NCBI GenBank assembly: GCA_030998225.1
Contig: JAPYXD010000161.1
Coordinates: 1,922,001-1,986,000 of the forward strand
Length of the DNA stretch: 64,000 nt
Source: Diplolepis rosae
Taxonomy: Eukaryota; Arthropoda; Insecta; Hymenoptera; Diplolepididae
Direction of reading: 5' to 3'
The notes under the pieces were generated by a model. That model did not search any database. It was not told the origin of the DNA and saw only the letters and a program-made list of their open reading frames with translations. Made by a program: the position numbers and the translations under genes. This document shows, piece after piece, positions 1 through 10,262 of this stretch (position 1 is the stretch's first letter; every line of letters starts with the position of its first letter).

Positions 1-904
1 TACAAAGGAAATATAATTTCGAGGATAAAAGAAAAAAATTGTATGTTATAATCTAATAAAAAATTTACACAAGCCCAACTTTGACAAATGCGAATAATAA
101 ATCAATTATTTTCAATACTATAATAACGATTCGTCTTTGATTTCAGCTTAAAGAAATTTTAGGATACAACTTTGATAAAAACCATAATATTTATTGAAAT
201 TCAAGCACGCTTATCAAACTCATTTTTATAAAAGACGACTGATCACCCTTTGATAGTTAAAAGCATTACAAATTAATAAATTTATAATGCTTCGATTGTT
301 AGAAGCAATGAAAAATAAGGTTATGCGGATAAAAATTGTTTGTTTTGGTATACGAACCTTCCAAAAATTTTACGTCACATTGTAGGATACCTAATATTTT
401 AAAGAAATCCATTTCCTTGACGCGTCCACGTTAGATAATTGCGATGATAAAAGAATATATCGTGCAACACAAATATTACTCGCGCATATTCCACTGTTAA
501 GCACCAGACGATGTACACTCACTGATGCGCAGGCGCACTTCGTCTGCTAGCCTACAAATGCAATCATTTAATACTTAATGGATTTCTTTTCAGAATAAAA
601 ATAAATCGTTTATAAGTAAAACTATTTTAGTTTTGCATTTTACGGATGAGTTTTTTAATAGTGAAACGAATCTATTGATAGACAATGAAATCTGCTTAAT
701 TTCAATGGATGCGTTCTAAAAAGAACGTTATTTCACTATCAATAGACTTTTTTTTAGAGTGTATCACTATTTTATTGTTTTCATAATTAAAAATAATTAT
801 ATATAATGAGAATGTAATAAAGTAAATACTCCCTTTTTTGTTGGAAAAGTAATGTGAGATACGGAGAAAAAGCAAGTGATCAAGGTTTCTCAGTTCAAAA
901 AGCC
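1..904. other. AT-rich noncoding flank
   Basis: No open frame of convincing length or composition is present. The only structure seen is a short imperfect inverted repeat: TCTATTGATAG near 672 is mirrored by CTATCAATAGA near 736. It is followed by a T-tract and AGAGTGTAT, which resembles the ACACTCTAAA end of an element at 58150-58365. It may be a worn MITE, but no target duplication was found. Confidence 0.5.
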
Positions 905-3734
905 TAAAAAAGAGGTACGTTAAGTTGACGTAACCACATCGTCCAATCGAGTCCCCACCTATAACAGAATTTAAGGCTCATTTAGGGCTCGCGAAATACC
1001 CCATTGCTGAATTTAATGCTCCGTTATTTAAAAAATGGGTAAAACTGGGTAAAATGGGTAAAAACAATGGGTTCCGCTGTCTTAACGGTAAGTTGACGTA
1101 ACCACACGTCATAATAACAATTAAACGAGATGTCACCTATACCAGAATTTAAGGCTCATTTAGGGCTCGCGAAATACCCCATCCAATTTTTCAATTTTGC
1201 TTGTTTGAACATCTTATGTTAAAAACGGCTCCTTGAAAAATTGACTGTTTAGATCGATTTTGTAAAGACAGTCATATATGTTCCGTATATCTCATGTTTT
1301 ATTTTCTCATATTGTTTATAATAAAAGTATCAACAATATGCTCTCAAACAACTAGAAGCATATTTATTTATATATATGTTATATATGGTTATACAAATAA
1401 TGCTCTTACGGAGGTCCGATCAGCTGGCATCTCTAGTACATAAAAACATTAAAATTTGAAAAACTGACTATACCCGAATTTCGGGCTATTTTCGGGCTCT
1501 TGAAATACCCCAAAATCAATTTCGAAAAAACATTTTGAACAAAAAAAACTATTCGAGAATACTGGTCTATTTTCGGGTTCTTTAAAAATGTCTATATCGA
1601 TTTTTGGGCTCAAACCCTTAACATCCAAATGCACCCCTGCATGGCCATGGAGACACGACTTTGACTAAAAATTATCTTTTTGGGAACTTTATGGTCTAGG
1701 AATACTTTCTGATTTTCGGACTCCTCAAAAATGTCCATATCGATTTTTGGGCCCCAACCCTTATCTTAACTTAAAAAATATTTAATCTATGCCACAATTT
1801 AGGGCTCATTTAAGGCTAATTCAATGGCCTATTCCGTTTCCATTTTTTGAAGAGCCCGAAAATCAGAGAGTATTCCTAGACCATAAAATTTCCAAAAAGA
1901 TGATTTTTAGTCAAAGTCGTCTCTACATGATCATGCAGGGGTGCATTTTGATGTTAAGGGTTGGAAACCAAAATTCGATATGGACCTTTTTAAATGAGCC
2001 CGAAAATAGCCCAATATTCTCAAATAGTTTTTTTTGTTCAAAATACATTTTCAAAAATTAAGGGTTGCTTTTCGATGATAAGGGTTGTTTTTTCATAAAT
2101 GATTCTTGTGTATCTGAAAAGCTCGAAAATAGCCCGAAATTTTAGGCTAGTTTATACCACCGAAAAAGTATTTTTTTTAAATTAAGGGTTGCTTGTAAGT
2201 GATAGGGGTTGTTTTTTAGAAATTGATTTTGGGGTATTTCAAGAGCCCGAAAATAGACCGAAATTCGGGTATAGTCAGTTTTTTGAGCTTTAAGGTCTTT
2301 ATGTACTGGAGGTGCTAGCTGATCGGGCAGTCAGCACCTTGCCACCTACAATTTGGTTTCTTGAGAAAAATACAAGAGCCCAAAAATCGGCATTACTGCC
2401 CAAAATTAGCCCGTAATTAGCCCAAAAATGTGGCATAAAGTAAATAGTGATATTACGTTGTGGAGGTGCCAGCTGATCGGACCTCCGTAAAAGCATTATT
2501 TGTATAACCATATATAACATATATATAAATAAATATGCTTCTAGTTGTTTGAGAGCATATTGTTGATACTTTTATTACAAACAATATGAGAAAATAAAAC
2601 ATGAGATATACGGAACATATATGACTGTCTTTACAAAATCGATCTAAACAGTCAATTTTTCAAGGAGCCGTTTTTAACATAAGATGTTCAAACAAGCAAA
2701 ATTGAAAAATTGGATAGGGTATTTCGCGAGCCCTAAATGAGCCTTAAATTCTGGTATAGGCGATAACTTGTTTAAATGTTATTTTAACGTGTGGTTACGT
2801 CAACTTAACGTTAAGCCAGCGGAACCCATTGTTTCTTTATAAAACTAACGGAGCATTAAATTTAGCAATGGGGTATTTCGAGAGCCCTAAATGAGCCTTA
2901 AATTCTGGTAGAGGTGACATCTCGTTTAATTCTTATTATGACGTGTGGTTACGTCAACTTACCGTTAAGGCAGTGGAACCCCTTGTTTTTTTAAAAAATT
3001 ACAGAGCATTAAATTCAGCAATGGGGTATTTAGAGAGCCCTAAATGAGCCCTAAATTCTGCCATAGGTGATAACTTGATACTTTGCTATTTTTCGTAAAA
3101 GCATAGTTTGTATAACCATATATATTAAAGTGTTTGTGTCTGTTTGAGTGCATATTGTTAATTGTTTTATTACAACAAAGAAGATGAAAAAAGAGACATA
3201 AAATATATGGAACATGTATGATTGTCTTTACAAAATCAATCTAATGTTTATTTATTTTTTCAAGGAGCTGTTTGTAATATTAGTTGTTTAAGCAAATGTT
3301 GTTCAAACAAGCAAAATTGACAATTTGGATAGGGTATTTCGAGAGCCCTAAATGAGCCTTAAATTCTGGTATAGGCGATAACTTGTTTAAATGTTATTTT
3401 AACGTGTGGTTACGTCAACTTAACGTTAAGCCAGCGTAACCCCATGTTTTTTTTTAAATAACGGAGCATCAAATTCAGCAATGGGGTATTTTGAGAGCCC
3501 TAAATGAGCCTTAAATTCTGGTATCTGTAATAACTTGTTTAAATGTTATTTTAACGTGTGGTTACGTCAACTTAACGTTAAGCCAGCGGAACCCATTGCT
3601 TTTTTTTTAAAATAACGGAGCATTAAATTCAGCAATGGGGTATTTCAAGAGCCCTAAATGAGCCTTAAATTCTGATATAGGTGGGGACTCGATTGGACGA
3701 TGTGGTTACGTCAACTTAACATACCTCTAAAAAA
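905..3734. mobile_element. Long foldback DNA element with 7-bp TSD
   Basis: The sequence starts GAGGTACGTTAAGTTGACG at 912 and ends with the mirror image at 3727 (one mismatch in the first eight bases). It is flanked by perfect direct repeats TAAAAAA at 905-911 and 3728-3734. The inner part is also palindromic: 1190-1420 is mirrored by 2470-2710, and 1470-1520 by 2215-2270. Gapless coding capacity is absent; the short frames over it only reflect the repeated motif GAGCCCGAAAATAG. This is a nonautonomous foldback or giant MITE. The superfamily is not assigned, because a 7-bp duplication could be a worn 8-bp one. Confidence 0.85.
2713..3727. repeat. Subterminal tandem repeats, period about 150 bp
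   Basis: Six copies of a unit containing GAGCCCTAAATGAGCC, CTTAAATTCTGGTA and GTGGTTACGTCAACTTAACG occur on the right side of the foldback element. Successive copies of CTTAAATTCTG lie near 2747, 2895, 3046, 3358, 3511 and 3665. Only two inverted copies exist on the left side (near 974 and 1143). A diverged second copy of the inner arm lies between the third and fourth units (about 3120-3330). The right end has therefore expanded by duplication, while the outermost terminus stays matched to the left terminus. Confidence 0.8.
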
Positions 3735-5814
3735 GTGATTCTGTTGTTTACAATTAAAATTGAATTTTTCATTTCAAAACTGAGGAAATAGTGAGAAAAA
3801 GTGAGACATGATGATATGGAAAAGCGGCACTTCTCTTTCATAACAATGTTTCTTGCTTATTTTAATTTGTTTACCTTTATTCTTCTTCGTGAGAAAAAAG
3901 ACGGGTATTTTTCCTGCACGACTCTGTTTCAACGCAGTAGAGATTTGTTTGGCGCTAAAGCCATTAAGCAAAAAAATCAGCAGCACTACCTACGAATATT
4001 ACTAAAAGAAGGGTAAGAAAAATTACCAACTCATTCACCTTCTTTAGATGGACGACCTAAAATTGCACGCTATTTCGAAGAAGAAATTATAGAATGTTAC
4101 TGACACCACCCTGTATATCTTCAATGACATCTGTATGGAATTTGAATTGAATAAATGTAAAAGACTGCATGAAGAGAAAAGAAAAGTGAATTTAGACTTG
4201 GGATTTGAAGTTCAATGGCTCATTGAGATGTTAAGGAAGGAGCAAACTTATAAGTAACTCAGAATACTGCGGCTAGTGGATCTTCTTCAAAAAGAAGTAG
4301 AAGATGGGTTTTGAGCTGATCGAATGGTCTAACAATGACCGTGACGCTATAAAAAGAACCATACGCACGCAAATGACTCGGCATAGAATGCACCACAAAT
4401 ATTCAGTGGTTGAATAGATAATTCTGCTACGCTACAAAGGGGACAGAAGCATGTTAGACGTCAAATAGTTGCGTGACTCACAGATTGCACAACTATGTGA
4501 AAATTTAAAGTGAGGGACAATATCCAAAAAAATAAAAGAGCCAGAAAAACCAATAGTGATTAAGTATGATAGCCGTTTGCAAAATATCTGCCACACTATG
4601 ATAAAGCAACTGTTTGAGAAATAGTTGATGGTGCATCTAATGTGATCAAGTTTTAAAATGCCATAGGTTGTATATGCTTAATAACTATTGGCATATATAC
4701 AATTTGCGATTCTGTGACATGATCGTTCTGCATGTAGGATCAGTATGAATATTTAAATATTCTTCAACAAGGAAGAAGACAAGTGGAGCATTTTATGACG
4801 CTAGTTGTGGCTGACGATCCGCAGACAGCACCATTCTTTACCCCTTCTTCTTGTTTTTCCTATTTATTATTTGATTGTACTAAAGGATGCCGTCCAATTT
4901 GAAGTATCCTTAAATATGAATTCAATTTTATTAATTTGTATTGTGTTTTTGGTTTGTTCCTGTCTTGTTCGAATCCGCAGGATGAAGTGATAAATGAAAA
5001 TGTATAAACTATTTGCTTATTTCAATTGTCCCAAACATGCTTTACGTACACTGAGAGAAATGACTGGTAATAGAAACGTGGTACATCTAGTCGAAATTAT
5101 CCTTAACTACTTTTTATGGCTGAATTAAATAATGGCTGACCCATCAATGTACGTCCAAAAAGTTGTCGCTGCTAAGAGGTAATGTAGTCACAGTGACTAC
5201 ACTGAGAAAAAAATGCTATTGAATCAAAAGCATGCATACTATTAATTCATAAAAATATACTACAAGAACCAATAAATATGTTACTAATTCTATAGCATAT
5301 TGATTTGAATCCATGATATAATAAAAAAGTACATTTTTACCAGGCAAAAGTAGCATAAAATTTGCAATTTTACGATTTGAATTCATCACAATTAAAAATA
5401 TAAAGTGGAAAAAGGAGGAAATAATTATTAATTGAAACAATTTAGGAGATTTCTGAAGATTTTTTTATTGCATTTTTATCTATCCAATAAATCAAAAACT
5501 TTTGTTTACCTTAAGGTCAGAATATACGGAGAGACTTTTGGTAGTAATCTGTGTAAGGAAAATAGGGAACTTTTGTAATGATTACTACTTTCAGTAATAA
5601 TTTTCAGAATTACTAAATTGATAACAATAAACTATAAAAATATTGCATTTATTTAAAAAAAGGTTTTAAATATTTGCAAAATTCTGTAGTAAAATAACAA
5701 GTGGTTCATCGCAGTCACTTACTAAGTCAGGTAGGATAAAATTCAAAACTTATTGCATTCATATCTAGAGAAGATTGCAGTGTTTACAAAGGACTATAAT
5801 AATTTGAATTAAGT
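3735..5814. other. Noncoding interval between repeats
   Basis: No gene was recognised. Short frames at 3774-4016 overlap each other on both strands and have no family features. Two motifs of the form TA-CACTGAG-A-rich occur at 5047 and 5198; the same motif begins MITE-like elements elsewhere in the window (6339, 18401, 29408). Confidence 0.5.
5200..5345. repeat. Short dispersed repeat, related to 18401-18550
   Basis: It begins TA-CACTGAG and continues with a block (ACCAATAAATATGTTACTAA and surrounding bases) that also occurs in reverse orientation inside 18401-18550. About 110 bp are shared with few differences. The right end is not defined. It is a nonautonomous element fragment without coding capacity. 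Confidence 0.6.
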
Positions 5815-6220
5815 TATTGCGTTACGAGCGACAATGCTCGCAGGAGATCGAAGCCAAGGCGTAGCCGAGACAAAGCCAAGACGAAGCCGAGGCGCTATCA
5901 GTCCTGCGAGCATTGTCGCGAGTCTCGTAATTTCCCGAATTGTGTGCATTGGCACGTATTCTATTTTATGTGACTCCGGTGCGGATACGAGTTTTTATGC
6001 GTACACTCGAATCTGATCTAGTACTGTAGTTGTTTGCGGCGCTAGTCATTACACTTGATATTTCGCGACTAGTCCCAGACATTTTGATTTTATCGATCTT
6101 GTGTAGTAGTAGTTTGTTGTAATAGAGCATACGCAGTTCAAATGTACAAGGCTTTGTCAGTAGGGTGCTAAAACTGTACGAAGAAGAAGAAGATTCTGAT
6201 CCGCTGTGCCTGAGGCACAT
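5815..6220. repeat. Truncated copy of the CGACAATGCTCGCAGG palindromic family
   Basis: This block carries GAGCGACAATGCTCGCAGG, several GCCGAGGC-type repeats, and then GCGAGCATTGTCGCGAGTC in inverted order, like the full copies at 6221-7308 and 21766-22484. It lacks the AATAGTATATTACG terminus and starts abruptly at about 5815, so it is truncated at its left end. Its right end abuts the next copy. Confidence 0.7.
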
Positions 6221-7308
6221 AATAGTATATTACGTGCCTAGGCGCACAATGAGGGTTATTGCGTGACGAGCGACAATGCTCGCAGGAGATCGAAGCCAAG
6301 GCGAAGTCGAGGCGTATGATATTATGAGGCACATAATACACGGAGAAAAATGGATGTTAAACTATGGGACAGCCATCTTATATGTTCAATTGTATTATCT
6401 AAATGTTCAACTGTAATATCTAAGGTATTAATCTCTACATATTTTAACATCTTAGATATTACAGCTGAATATCTAGATATTACAAATAAATATATAAGAT
6501 GGCTGTCCCATAGTTAAACATCTAGATGTTAATTCTAAACATCCACTTTTCTCTCTGTAGTGTATTACGTGCCTAGGCGCACAATGTGGCTTACTGCGTG
6601 ACGAGCGACAATGTTCGCAGGAGATCAAAGCCGAGGCGCTATCAGTCCTGCGAGCATTGTCGCGAGTCTCGTAATTTCCCGCATTGTGTGCATTGGCACG
6701 TGACTTCGGCGCGTATACATGTTTTTATGCGTACACTCGAATCTAATCTAGTATTGTAGTTGTTTGCAGCGCTAGTCATTACACTTGATATGTCACGACT
6801 AGTCCCGGCCATTTTGATTTTATCGATCTTGTGTAGTAGTAATGGATTTCAATAGACGCATGCGCATATCAAATGTACAAGGCTTTGCTAGTAAGGTGCT
6901 AACGCTGTACGAAGACGAAATGAGAAGAAGAAGAAGAATAAGAAAAATATTGTGTTACGCTGTAAGACTATATGCGCATGCGCAGTTCAATTTTTACTTT
7001 GTATTCCCCTATAACGGAATACACAACATACCGTTACTCTCAGCTGTAACGGAAAAACGAGTTTCCGTGCCTGAGGCACATAAAATGCATAAAAACTCGT
7101 ATCCGCTCCAAAGTCACATAAAATAGTATACGTGCCAATGCACACAATTCGGGAAATTGCGAGACTCGCGACAATGTTCGCAGGACTGATCGCGCCTCGG
7201 CTTCGTCTCGACTTTGTCTAGGTTTTGTCTCGGCTTCGATCTCCTGCGAGCATTGTCGCTCGTCACGCAATAACCCTCATTGTGCGCCTAAGCACGTAAT
7301 ATACTATT
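6221..7308. mobile_element. Palindromic repeat element, TIR AATAGTATATTACGTGCC
   Basis: The left end AATAGTATATTACGTGCCTA is mirrored at 7289-7308. The arms continue through CGCACAATGAGGGTTATT and the CGACAATGCTCGCAGG block, so the terminal inverted repeats exceed 60 bp. The middle holds ORF-like frames rich in Arg and Lys that match nothing recognisable. A shorter relative with the same termini is at 21766-22484, so this is a dispersed nonautonomous family. The left half contains an internal repeat of its own start (near 6566) because a MITE and a partial copy lie there. No clear target duplication was found. Confidence 0.75.
6339..6564. mobile_element. TA-flanked palindromic MITE (CAC...GTG ends)
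   Basis: The element begins CACGGAGAAAAATGGATGTT and ends with a near mirror image. Its arms match through ATGGGACAGCCATCTTATAT, and it is flanked by TA on both sides (6337-6338 and 6565-6566). It has no coding capacity. TA duplication suggests mobilisation by a Tc1/mariner-type transposase. Related ends occur at 18401 and 29408. Confidence 0.8.
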
Positions 7309-7644
7309 ATCCTCTCGAACGCATATATAAGATAAAGGTACACTGTATAATAGTTTTTCAGATATTTGCTACAACTTGGTAGAATCATCATAAACATTTT
7401 TCATTCATTCTTGGTCAGAAATGGCGCATTAAAAAGTGACCATCTGTTCATTGAGGCTTTTGAGGGATAAACTCTATAAAATGCGAGGATAAGTACAATC
7501 TAGACTAGGAGAAAAATGAAACTATATACGAATATAGTAGATAAATTAACAGGAAAAAAAAAATCGCTTTTTGATATTAAAACGATTGGAAGGAGAAACT
7601 TGAGATCAATAGATTTTATTGTGCGCTAATATATACATATAATT
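7309..7644. other. Short noncoding gap
   Basis: AT-rich sequence between two palindromic elements. Nothing recognisable was seen in it. Confidence 0.5.
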
Positions 7645-9170
7645 GAGGAGTTATATTCAATAAGGCGACAGGCGCTCGAAAACCTGTAAAAGTATTGTCC
7701 GCCTCGTGATGTCATAGTCAAAAATTGAAAATCGAAATTCGAAAAAACCAAAAACATGGTTTTATAGCTCGTGAAAAATGAATGTTAGTTTCCTCTTACA
7801 GTTTCTTTATAACATTGCAAATTTTCAAGTAAATTAATAAAAAGTGTGTTGGTTTTAAAGCATAGAAACCATGTTTTATTTCAATCCACTCGCCTCGAAA
7901 AATTCATTAATTAACGGATTGCGAAATTTTTTTTTGCGTTCTACTCGTGAATCTCTAGCGGAGGCGACAGTGCTTGCAAAAAAATTTTTTGTTCATTGTT
8001 AAATGGTTTTTTTTTAATCCGAAGAAAAAACTATGTTTTTCGAGCTTCGGACCGAAAAAGTGAGCGAGGAAGTTTGAGCTACAGTAAACTTCCCGTGAAC
8101 AAGTTGATCATTAGTATATGGAGCAACTTTTTGGAAAATATCAACTCAATTGAACAATTACTTTCGAAAATACAACGAGTTGAACGCAAATGCGAATTTT
8201 CGAGGCGAGTGGATTGAAATAAAACATGGTTTCTATGCTTTAAAACCAACACACTTTTTATTAATTTACTCGAAAATTTGCAACGTTATAAAGAAACTGT
8301 AAGAGGAAACTAACATTCATTTTTCACAAGCTATAAAACCATGTTTTTGGTTTCTTCGAATTTCGATTTTCAATTTTTGACTATGACATTGATATACGCC
8401 CAAGGCGAATGGGGCGCTCAAAAAACCTAAAATTTTTCGTCCCTGCTCTATGAGCACTAGATTTTAATATGGAAAAATTTCACTTCTTATTTCTCGCCTT
8501 GACGACCTTTTCTGTCCCATCCTTAATGGATTTCTAACTACCTGAGAGCGGCCGGGCCCATGCCCCGCCCCTTCTACAATTCTACTAATTCAAAATATAC
8601 GGGAAAATTCTATGCGTTTCCATTTTCCCGGAATCGCGAATAAACTGATCACTTACTCGCGATTTAGGGTAATAAAGAGGTCAGCATCTTATGTGTAATT
8701 TCACCACTGGAAAGTGGCGGTTTAATTAAACTCTACCAGGTATTGCAACTCCATCATTAGTTTATAAGGCGTCCGGACTGTAACTATTAGTGAGTATTAT
8801 AGTTTAGATTAGGTAGATTTAGATAGATCAGTATTAGTATTATTAGATATAAGTAAAATATATACATAGAACAATAATAACAATAAGAAAATACTTAATT
8901 ACGGTCTAGGAAGCATCCACTGTCTATAAGGGTTATCGCGTCACTTTATGAATTTCATTGTTAAGAGTATGTTTAGCGTTAAATTAGTGTTACGATATGT
9001 AAGAAGAATAATTATAAGGTTAAAAAATGTAAGAGACCCGAGGAGCGAAGCGAGCATCCGTCCGCGCGCCGTAACGCGGTCAGGACGAATGACCTGATTG
9101 GCCAAAAAATTTGGGAGGGGGAAGACCCGAGCTCCTCTCTGATTGGTGCGCGCACTAATCGACGTAAGAG

Positions 9171-9200
9171 CATAAAAGGAGCGCCGCTGCACTCAGACAC
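9171..9200 (+). promoter_or_regulatory. LTR core promoter (TATA-like and initiator)
   Basis: CATAAAAG at 9171-9178 is TATA-like. About 20 bases downstream TCAGAC at 9193-9198 resembles the arthropod initiator TCAGT. This would place the U3/R border near 9195. An identical copy lies in the 3' LTR at 16203-16232. The exact start is inferred. Confidence 0.5.
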
Positions 9201-9316
9201 GGACTCACCCGCTGGCCAGTCTACTAGGCGGATCTACGCAGAAGATTTTCGGCCGCCGTCTCACCGTCGCTCTGCGAAGCGAATACCACAGCTCTTCGGG
9301 TCTCTACCAGAGAGGC

Positions 9317-9322
9317 AATAAA
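9317..9322 (+). terminator. LTR polyadenylation signal AATAAA
   Basis: AATAAA occurs about 120 bases after the predicted start. R would therefore run roughly 9195-9340 and U5 about 9340-10181. The copy that would act at the 3' end of the transcript is at 16349-16354. Confidence 0.5.
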
Positions 9323-9380
9323 CGTAGGAAATTGAACCGTGCGTTTTCCTTTCCTTCCTCTTTCAAACGCTCTGGAGCAT

Positions 9381-9539
9381 CAGTCCTTTTGAGGACTAGT
9401 TACTAACATCAGTCCTTTTGAGGACTAACACAATACGAAGGGAACTTAGTTACATCTATAACATCAGTCCTTTTGAGGACTAAACAACTTTACGGAAGGA
9501 ATCCGGTCTCACGACCGACATCAGTCCTTTTAAGGACTA
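9381..9539 (+). repeat. Four hairpin repeats in the leader (U5)
   Basis: The 16-base motif AGTCCTTTTGAGGACT occurs at about 9382, 9411 and 9466, with a variant AGTCCTTTTAAGGACT at about 9523. Each can fold into a 6-bp stem (AGTCCT with AGGACT) with a 4-base loop. The same array is in the 3' LTR at 16414-16571. All four are in the transcribed leader upstream of gag. A role in RNA dimerisation, packaging or translation is possible but not shown. Confidence 0.85.
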
Positions 9540-10183
9540 AGGAACACTCCGAGTATATTGCCAGCGGAGCCTTCAGACCTCCCAGTCAGAACTCCTTCCG
9601 ATCGGTACCGAGCGATGCCCTCCGGGCGCCATCCTTGCTACTCACGGAAGGAACAACTCTGAATCCAGCGGTAGCAACTAGCACACCGAGTACACATGGG
9701 TCTGAATCCCCGGCAAAGGCGAGCCAGGGCCAGGGACCGTGAGAATCGAAAACTGCGAGTGAACTGCGGCTTCGGGAACGAGGAACTCTTTCGAAAGGGA
9801 GGCGAACCTCTTCCTCCCCGGGAACGCACCTCGGAAACCAAGGTATTAGCCCAGACGTCACCGGCACCCGAGCTACCGACGACCCCGGTGACACGACGAC
9901 CAGCGCCGCCACCGTCTACCGAGCACCCGCGCTACCTCTTGAAGCTGCGGCGGATGACGTTGGCCCGTTACTCCAAGGCACGACGAGTATTACTTTACTC
10001 CCCAGAGAGAGAGAAGAACGACCGACTTAACTGCGAGGCAACCCAACCTGCGCTTCCGGTGGATCGAGTAGTCGGCTGCCAGGTTGGAAGTACCGATCAG
10101 AGAGTCGGGAACAGGAGATAGGAGGACAGAACCAACTGCTCCCGCGACGGAACGGCTCTCCCTCACAGCCGAACCATAACAAT

Positions 10184-10202
10184 TGGCGGCCCAAACGTGG
10201 GG
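10184..10202 (+). promoter_or_regulatory. Primer-binding site
   Basis: TGGCGGCCCAAACGTGGGG starts two bases after the 5' LTR. The initial TGG fits the universal CCA end of a tRNA. Which tRNA primes is not certain; the sequence resembles sites of the form TGGCGCCCAACGTGGGG but with two extra bases. Confidence 0.75.
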
Positions 10203-10262
10203 CTTCTCAACGAATTTTAAAACAGGAGTTTTTAAAAGGAACCTACGGAAACCAGCTCTACG

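Larger units (their letters stand above)
8390..10181 (+). repeat. 5' LTR
   Basis: It begins TGATATACGCCC and ends CCATAACA, giving TG...CA termini. The duplicate lies exactly 7032 bp downstream without length change. At 1792 bp it is very long for a gypsy-type LTR. The first part (8390 to about 9194, U3) is AT-rich; the rest (R and U5) is GC-rich and free of stops in several frames. A frame at 9696-10121 (141 codons, starting GLNPRQRR) lies in the leader but shows no domain; I treat it as noncoding leader. Confidence 0.97.

Noticed and set aside
3774..4016. Overlapping 70-codon frames on both strands
   Set aside because: They are mutual shadows of AT-rich sequence without any domain. No start context or conservation could be seen.
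5966..6220. Ser-rich minus frame of 84 codons
   Set aside because: It lies wholly inside the palindromic repeat and is the shadow of its GAAGAAGAAG tract.
9473..10121. Open frames of 89-141 codons on both strands inside the LTR
   Set aside because: They overlap one another on opposite strands in a GC-rich, stop-poor leader and are repeated in the 3' LTR. No domain or conserved motif is visible, so they are treated as noncoding.
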